Part shown: positions 13,117 to 17,437 of the stretch, piece by piece
Layout: the number at the start of each line of letters is the position of its first letter
Position numbering within the stretch: position 1 is the stretch's first letter
DNA from: Segatella salivae DSM 15606
GTDB lineage: Bacteria; Bacteroidota; Bacteroidia; Bacteroidales; Bacteroidaceae
Reading direction: 5' to 3'
Length of the DNA stretch: 17,437 nucleotides
NCBI RefSeq assembly: GCF_000185845.1
Contig: NZ_GL629647.1
Coordinates: 1,030,539 to 1,047,975, forward strand
Notes under the pieces: generated by a model
What the model was told of the DNA's origin: nothing
What the model saw: the letters and a program-made list of their open reading frames with translations, nothing else
Database searches by the model: none
Program-made: the position numbers and the translations under genes

Positions 13117-14607
13117 ATGCAGAACAAAAAACATGTAGTAGACTGTTTTATTCCAATGGCTTCAGCAGAAGCTTTGAATAAAACGCTGGCTGGATTGCAA
13201 AATGATGAACTTGTAAACCGCATCATCATTTTACAGACAAACGATGAAAACATAACAGGCGTTGACGGCGTACTGAAGATTGACACACTGAAAAGCAGTG
13301 ATACCATGCGTAAGATTGCCATGGCAGCAGAGGCTCCCTATACGCTTGTTTATATGAAAGAGCAATATATGGAAATGGGACTTTATGCCTTGGAACGCAT
13401 GGTTCGGATTGCTGACTATACGGATGCGGTCATGACTTATGCCGACCATTACAACATCTCGGCAGAGGGATTGCGCAGCGAAGCACCTGTCATCGACTAT
13501 CAACAAGGTAGCTTGCGCGATGACTTTGATTTCGGTTCAGTGTTGCTTTTCCGTACTGATGCCTTGAAAGCGGCTGCTAAACAGATGACCGAGTCTTATC
13601 AAGCAGCTGGTTTCTACGACCTCCGTCTGAAACTTTCTGTAAATGGTCGCTTTGAACATATCAACGAATATCTTTACAGCGAGGTGGAACTTGACAACCG
13701 CAAGACTGGAGAAAAGCTCTTCGATTATGTTGATCCGCGCAATCGTGTCTCACAAATTGAGATGGAAGCAGTGGCAACCAATCACCTGAAAGCTATCGGA
13801 GCATACTTGAAACCAGAGTTTAAGCAGGTTGACTTAAAGGCTGAATCGTTCCCTGTTGAGGCTTCAATCATGATACCTGTACGCAACAGAATACGAACGA
13901 TTCGCGATGCTATTGAAAGCGCGTTAAGCCAAAAGACCAACTTCAAATATAATGTCTTTATTGTGGAAAATGGGCCTGATTATCACTCAACTGATGGCAC
14001 AACAGAAGCTATTGAAGAGTATAAAGACGACGAACGCGTAGTTCATCTCATCCCTAACCGCCGCGATATAGGTGTTGGTGGCAGCTGGAATATGGCAGCA
14101 AACCATCCACAATGCGGCCGTTTTATAGTGCAGTTGGATAGCGACGACGTTTATTCTGATGAACACACCCTACAGAAATTCGTCGATGCCTTTTATGAAC
14201 AACAATGTGCAATGGTAATAGGCACGTATATGTTGACTGATATCAACCGCCAAATGCTGCCTCCTGGCAAGATTGATCATCGCGAATGGACACCAGAAAA
14301 TGGTCGAAACAATGCACTCCGCATCAATGGTTTAGGTGCGCCTCGTGCCTTCTTTACTCCTATTTTGCGCGAAGTGAAACTACCAAATGTTAACTATGGT
14401 GAAGACTATGCCTTGGGTTTAGCCATCTCTCGCAACTATCAGATAGGCCGAATCTATGACGTTTTGTACTATTGTAGACGTTGGGATGACAACTCAGATG
14501 CCGCATTAAGCGTTGAGAAAGAAAACAGAAACAACACCTATAAAGACCGCATCCGCACCTGGGAACTATTGGCCCGTCTGAAAAAGAATAAAGAACAAAA
14601 AGATTAA
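13117..14607 (+). CDS. Family 2 glycosyltransferase with two GT-A-like halves
   Basis: The protein has 496 aa, no signal peptide and no membrane helix, so it is predicted to be cytoplasmic. The C-terminal half (about 247-460) is a classic GT2 domain: EASIMIPVRNRIRTIRDAI, the nucleotide-sugar/metal motif DSDD (341-344), and the GEDY motif with the likely catalytic acids Glu429/Asp430, followed by YYCRRWDDN. The N-terminal half (about 5-210) repeats the general pattern (a strand VVDCFIPMA, a helix, IIILQTNDEN, then DDFDFGSVLLFRTDAL). Where a DxD motif would be expected it has LVYMKEQYMEMG, so this half is probably inactive. The acceptor and donor are unknown. Its place between a periplasmic amidase and AmpG is the puzzling part of the locus, since salvage should not need sugar transfer. 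Start ATG 13117 is the first in frame. Confidence 0.88.
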   Translation: MQNKKHVVDCFIPMASAEALNKTLAGLQNDELVNRIIILQTNDENITGVDGVLKIDTLKSSDTMRKIAMAAEAPYTLVYMKEQYMEMGLYALERMVRIADYTDAVMTYADHYNISAEGLRSEAPVIDYQQGSLRDDFDFGSVLLFRTDALKAAAKQMTESYQAAGFYDLRLKLSVNGRFEHINEYLYSEVELDNRKTGEKLFDYVDPRNRVSQIEMEAVATNHLKAIGAYLKPEFKQVDLKAESFPVEASIMIPVRNRIRTIRDAIESALSQKTNFKYNVFIVENGPDYHSTDGTTEAIEEYKDDERVVHLIPNRRDIGVGGSWNMAANHPQCGRFIVQLDSDDVYSDEHTLQKFVDAFYEQQCAMVIGTYMLTDINRQMLPPGKIDHREWTPENGRNNALRINGLGAPRAFFTPILREVKLPNVNYGEDYALGLAISRNYQIGRIYDVLYYCRRWDDNSDAALSVEKENRNNTYKDRIRTWELLARLKKNKEQKD

Positions 14608-14624
14608 TCCATTCATAAACCACG

Positions 14625-14652
14625 GAGGGAGTAGCCTAAACAGCACTCCCTC
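14625..14652 (+). promoter_or_regulatory. Intercistronic stem-loop upstream of ampG
   Basis: GAGGGAGT (14625-14632) pairs perfectly with ACTCCCTC (14645-14652) around a 12-nt loop, 38 nt before the ampG start. No T-run follows, so termination is unlikely. It is a second intercistronic hairpin in the same operon and may tune or protect transcript segments. Confidence 0.5.
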
Positions 14653-14690
14653 TATCTAAACTTTGTTAAGCATTCAATACACTGCATCAC

Positions 14691-16031
14691 ATGAAAACTA
14701 ATCATGCATCCCCTTGGTTGTGGGTTCCGACATTATATTTTGCTGAAGGTATACCCTATTTTATCGTCAATAGTATCTCTGTAACGATGTTTACGAAGAT
14801 GGGAGTACCCAATGGTGAGATGGCACTTTTCACGAGTTTACTCTATCTGCCGTGGACAATCAAACCATTATGGAGCCCGTTTGTTGATATCTTGAAAACC
14901 AAACGATGGTGGATTCTATGTATGCAGTTGCTCATGACAGCCGTCTTTGTGCTCACCACCTTGAGCATTCCACACCCTGACAAAGCTACAATAGCAGCGG
15001 GTTCTACCCCAATTTCACTATTCACCTTCACCTTAATCCTGTTTGTTATCACAGCCTTTGCCTCGGCAACACATGACATTGCTGCAGATGGATTCTACAT
15101 GTTGGCGCTCAATCAGCAACAACAGAGTTTCTTTGTTGGCATCCGAAGCACGTTCTATCGCCTGTCATCAATCTTTGGTCAAGGTATTTTGGTGTATATA
15201 GCCGGCTATATTGAGCGCACAACGCAAAACATTCCACTCTCTTGGACGCTTACCATGACCATCACATCGGTATTGTTTGCACTAATTAGTCTTTATCATA
15301 TCTTCATTGTTCCAAGGCCTAAAACCGATCAAAGACATCTCAACAATAACCCAGATAAACATGCAGCACAAGAGATATGGACAGACTTTGTACGAACCTT
15401 TGTTACATTTTTCAGCAAACCCGGTGTGCTATTAGCCATCGTTTTCATGTTACTCTATCGACTTCCAGAGGCTTTTCTACTCAAAATGGTCAATCCTTTC
15501 TTATTAGATCCGATTGAAAAAGGCGGCCTAAACTTAGCCACTACTGAGGTAGGAATCATCTATGGAACGATTGGCGCATGCTTCCTGACATTAGGAGGAA
15601 TTATCGGAGGCTTTGCTTCTTCACGCTGGGGACTAAAGAAATCATTATGGCCGATGGCGATATTCATTACACTTCCGTGTGTAACCTTCCTTTATATGAG
15701 CATGACACGCCCCGAGAATGTTGTCGTCATCAGCACGTGTGTAGCCATCGAACAGTTTGGATATGGCTTTGGTTTTACAGCATATATGCTTTATATGATG
15801 TACTTTTCAGAAGGTGAATTCACGACAGCTCACTATGCCATCTGTACGACTTTCATGGCCTTGAGCATGATGATTCCGGGCATGTTTGCAGGATATTTAC
15901 AGGAGCGATTAGGCTATGAAGGCTTCTTCTGGTTAGTAATGGCCTGCTGCTTGGCTACGATTGCAGTAACTATCATTGTGAGAAAGCAGGTCGATGCTCA
16001 ATATGGCAGAAAGACAAACGAGGTTGAATAA
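14691..16031 (+). CDS. ampG: AmpG-type muropeptide permease (MFS)
   Basis: This 446-aa polytopic inner-membrane protein has about 12 predicted helices. Family marks are the N-terminal WLWVPTLYFAEGIPYFIV, the loop block LLYLPWTIKPLWSPFVD and the charged helix block SATHDIAADG with Asp129 and Asp133, equivalent to the conserved 'QDIAxDA' region of AmpG. AmpG proteins import GlcNAc-anhydroMurNAc and its peptides into the cytoplasm with protons. Bacteroidetes homologues can be tuned to other cell-wall sugars, so the exact substrate is uncertain. Its placement inside a SusCD operon with an exported amidase and NamZ indicates uptake of external or scavenged peptidoglycan pieces as well as recycling of its own wall. 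The stop codon abuts the namZ ATG directly (TAA then ATG), which suggests translational coupling. Confidence 0.92.
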   Translation: MKTNHASPWLWVPTLYFAEGIPYFIVNSISVTMFTKMGVPNGEMALFTSLLYLPWTIKPLWSPFVDILKTKRWWILCMQLLMTAVFVLTTLSIPHPDKATIAAGSTPISLFTFTLILFVITAFASATHDIAADGFYMLALNQQQQSFFVGIRSTFYRLSSIFGQGILVYIAGYIERTTQNIPLSWTLTMTITSVLFALISLYHIFIVPRPKTDQRHLNNNPDKHAAQEIWTDFVRTFVTFFSKPGVLLAIVFMLLYRLPEAFLLKMVNPFLLDPIEKGGLNLATTEVGIIYGTIGACFLTLGGIIGGFASSRWGLKKSLWPMAIFITLPCVTFLYMSMTRPENVVVISTCVAIEQFGYGFGFTAYMLYMMYFSEGEFTTAHYAICTTFMALSMMIPGMFAGYLQERLGYEGFFWLVMACCLATIAVTIIVRKQVDAQYGRKTNEVE

Positions 16032-17255
16032 ATGAAGAAAATAGTTTTATTGTTGCTTTCATGCTGGCTATTCATGGGCGTGGCACAGGCTAAGGTGTTG
16101 ACAGGAATTGAGGTTTTGAAACACCAAAACTTTAAGATATTGGCAGGAAAGCGTGTGGGCTTGGTCACAAACCCTACAGGAGTAGACAACGAACTGCGCT
16201 CAACGATTGACGTTTTACATGCTGCAAAGAATGTGAAATTGGTGGCATTATTCGGTCCTGAGCATGGAGTGCGTGGCAACGCGCATGCTGGAGACAAGGT
16301 TGGTAACACCAAAGACAAACGTACAGGCCTACCCATCTACTCACTTTATGGCACACAACGTGAACCAACCGATGAGATGTTGAAAGATATAGACATCTTA
16401 GTCTATGACATTCAAGACATCGGATGTCGGTCGTTTACCTATATAAGCACGTTGGGAAACATCATGAAAGCCGCTGCTAAACATAACATTAAAGTGGTTG
16501 TTTTAGACCGCCCTAATCCTTTGGGAGGCTTGAAAATAGAAGGCAATCTGACAGAAGAGGATTGCAAATCGTTTGTGAGTGCCTTTAAGATTCCTTATGT
16601 TTATGGGCTCACCGTGGGCGAGTTGGCAATGTTACTGAATGGTGAACACATGTTAGGCAAACCCTGTATGCTCGAAGTAGTGAAGATGAAGGGGTGGAAA
16701 CGAAAAATGGATTACAGTGCAACAAAGTTGAAATGGGTTCCCGCTTCTCCGCATATTCCACAGGCAGAAGCTGCACCTTTCTATGCCATGACAGGCATAG
16801 TGGGTGAATTAGACAGTCTAAACATCGGCGTAGGCTATACACTTCCGTTCCAACTATTGGGTGCTTCGTGGATAGATGCAGACAAATTTGCAGACGATAT
16901 GAATGCACTGCAGCTGCCAGGACTATTGTTTCGTCCCATCCACTATGTTCCTTTCTATGGTAAACAGAAAGGACAAGCCTTACAAGGAGTTCAGATCTAT
17001 TTCACCGATTATGCCAAAGCAAGACTCTGCGACGTTCAGTTCTATGCCTTGCAAGTGTTGAATCAGCGCTATCCTTCACACGATATCTTAGGTGAATCGG
17101 GACAACGTACGACCATGTTTGATAAAGTTTGTGGCTCAAAAGTCATCCGCACGCGCTTCTTACAGCGGCATAACTGGCAGGATGTAGTGGGCTATTGGGA
17201 CAAAGACATCATGCCTTTCAAGGCACTTTCGAAGAAATACTACCTATATAAATAA
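16032..17255 (+). CDS. namZ: NamZ-type exo-beta-N-acetylmuramidase (DUF1343, GH171)
   Basis: The protein has 407 aa, a usual length for the family. The signal peptide (residues 1 to about 20, ending AQA) places it in the periplasm. DUF1343 marks are GIEVLKHQNFKILAGKRVGLVTNPTG, LFGPEHGVRG with the presumed catalytic Glu77 and His78, DIQDIGCRSFTYISTL, VVLDRPNPLGG (about 156-166), and WVPASPHIPQ. NamZ enzymes remove terminal MurNAc from the non-reducing end of peptide-free muroglycans, as shown for Bacillus subtilis NamZ, the founding GH171 member. Here the upstream amidase would strip the peptides first. It begins immediately after the ampG stop and is followed after 4 nt by the acyltransferase gene. 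Confidence 0.93.
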   Translation: MKKIVLLLLSCWLFMGVAQAKVLTGIEVLKHQNFKILAGKRVGLVTNPTGVDNELRSTIDVLHAAKNVKLVALFGPEHGVRGNAHAGDKVGNTKDKRTGLPIYSLYGTQREPTDEMLKDIDILVYDIQDIGCRSFTYISTLGNIMKAAAKHNIKVVVLDRPNPLGGLKIEGNLTEEDCKSFVSAFKIPYVYGLTVGELAMLLNGEHMLGKPCMLEVVKMKGWKRKMDYSATKLKWVPASPHIPQAEAAPFYAMTGIVGELDSLNIGVGYTLPFQLLGASWIDADKFADDMNALQLPGLLFRPIHYVPFYGKQKGQALQGVQIYFTDYAKARLCDVQFYALQVLNQRYPSHDILGESGQRTTMFDKVCGSKVIRTRFLQRHNWQDVVGYWDKDIMPFKALSKKYYLYK

Positions 17256-17259
17256 ACAA

Positions 17260-17437
17260 ATGACTACAAAGAAAACAAGCCGTATTGAAGCGGTGGACAT
17301 CTTAAGAGGAATCACCATAGCAGGAATGATTCTCGTAAACAATCCGGGCGGTCAACCCGTCTATACGCCTTTGGAGCATGCAGAGTGGCTGGGGCTGACA
17401 CCAACAGACTTGGTCTTCCCTTTCTTTATGTTCATCA
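17260..17437 (+). CDS. DUF5009/NagX-type membrane acyltransferase, cut by the window edge
   Basis: Only the first 59 codons lie in the window. The visible part has IEAVDILRGITIAGMILVNNPGG, then LEHAEWLGLTPTDLVFPFFMF. These are the first membrane helix and the conserved 'H-EWxGLTPTDLVFPFF' loop of the family that includes heparan-alpha-glucosaminide N-acetyltransferase (HGSNAT) and bacterial NagX. HGSNAT acetylates an amino sugar across a membrane with acetyl-CoA. What the bacterial homologues do is less clear, though they often sit in amino-sugar or cell-wall catabolic clusters. The ATG at 17260 is 4 nt after the namZ stop, so the gene is in the same operon. A role acting on GlcNAc/MurNAc products is inferred from position. 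Confidence 0.85.
   Translation, partial: MTTKKTSRIEAVDILRGITIAGMILVNNPGGQPVYTPLEHAEWLGLTPTDLVFPFFMFI

Overview
The window looks like chromosomal DNA of a Bacteroidales bacterium, most probably a Prevotella-type organism. The grounds are a SusC/SusD pair, AT-rich leaders with no clear Shine-Dalgarno sequence, matches to the Bacteroidetes promoter consensus (-33 TTTG, -7 TAnnTTTG), moderate GC in the coding regions, and Bacteroidetes-type protein families throughout. The genus is an inference.

Left part (1 to about 1650). This is an AT-rich block of small regulatory genes. A cI-like helix-turn-helix regulator with a coiled-coil tail (1188-1601, +) diverges from three compact minus-strand genes: a 70-aa putative DNA-binding protein, a 181-aa LuxR-type regulator with a cysteine cluster, and a 73-aa protein of unknown function. 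The layout, with a repressor pointing outward and small early-type genes pointing inward, resembles the control region at one end of a Mu-like transposable prophage or another mobile element. The two promoters appear to face each other and overlap, with a 10-bp repeat spaced 22 bp just downstream. The next 420 bp has no gene. It holds a candidate element end, a branched hairpin, a strong terminator and a second stem-loop.

Middle part (2022-4291, minus strand). This is a tight three-gene operon: lemA, an integral-membrane M48 (HtpX-like) metalloprotease, and an exported SGNH/GDSL hydrolase. The gaps are only 5 and 3 nt.

Right part (4616 to the window end, plus strand). This is a co-directional locus that reads as an outer-membrane-to-cytoplasm salvage system for peptidoglycan fragments. 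It holds SusC, SusD, an exported Amidase_3-type N-acetylmuramoyl-L-alanine amidase with a golvesin-type domain inserted in its catalytic fold (a type often named 'xanthan lyase'), a tandem-domain family 2 glycosyltransferase, an AmpG-type muropeptide permease, a NamZ-type exo-beta-N-acetylmuramidase (DUF1343, GH171), and the start of a DUF5009/NagX-type membrane acyltransferase cut by the window edge. The proposed flow is capture and import by SusCD, peptide removal by the amidase and terminal MurNAc release by NamZ in the periplasm, and entry to the cytoplasm through AmpG. The jobs of the glycosyltransferase and acyltransferase are unknown. Stem-loops sit in the susD-amidase, amidase-glycosyltransferase and glycosyltransferase-ampG junctions, which suggests that transcript levels are tuned along the operon.
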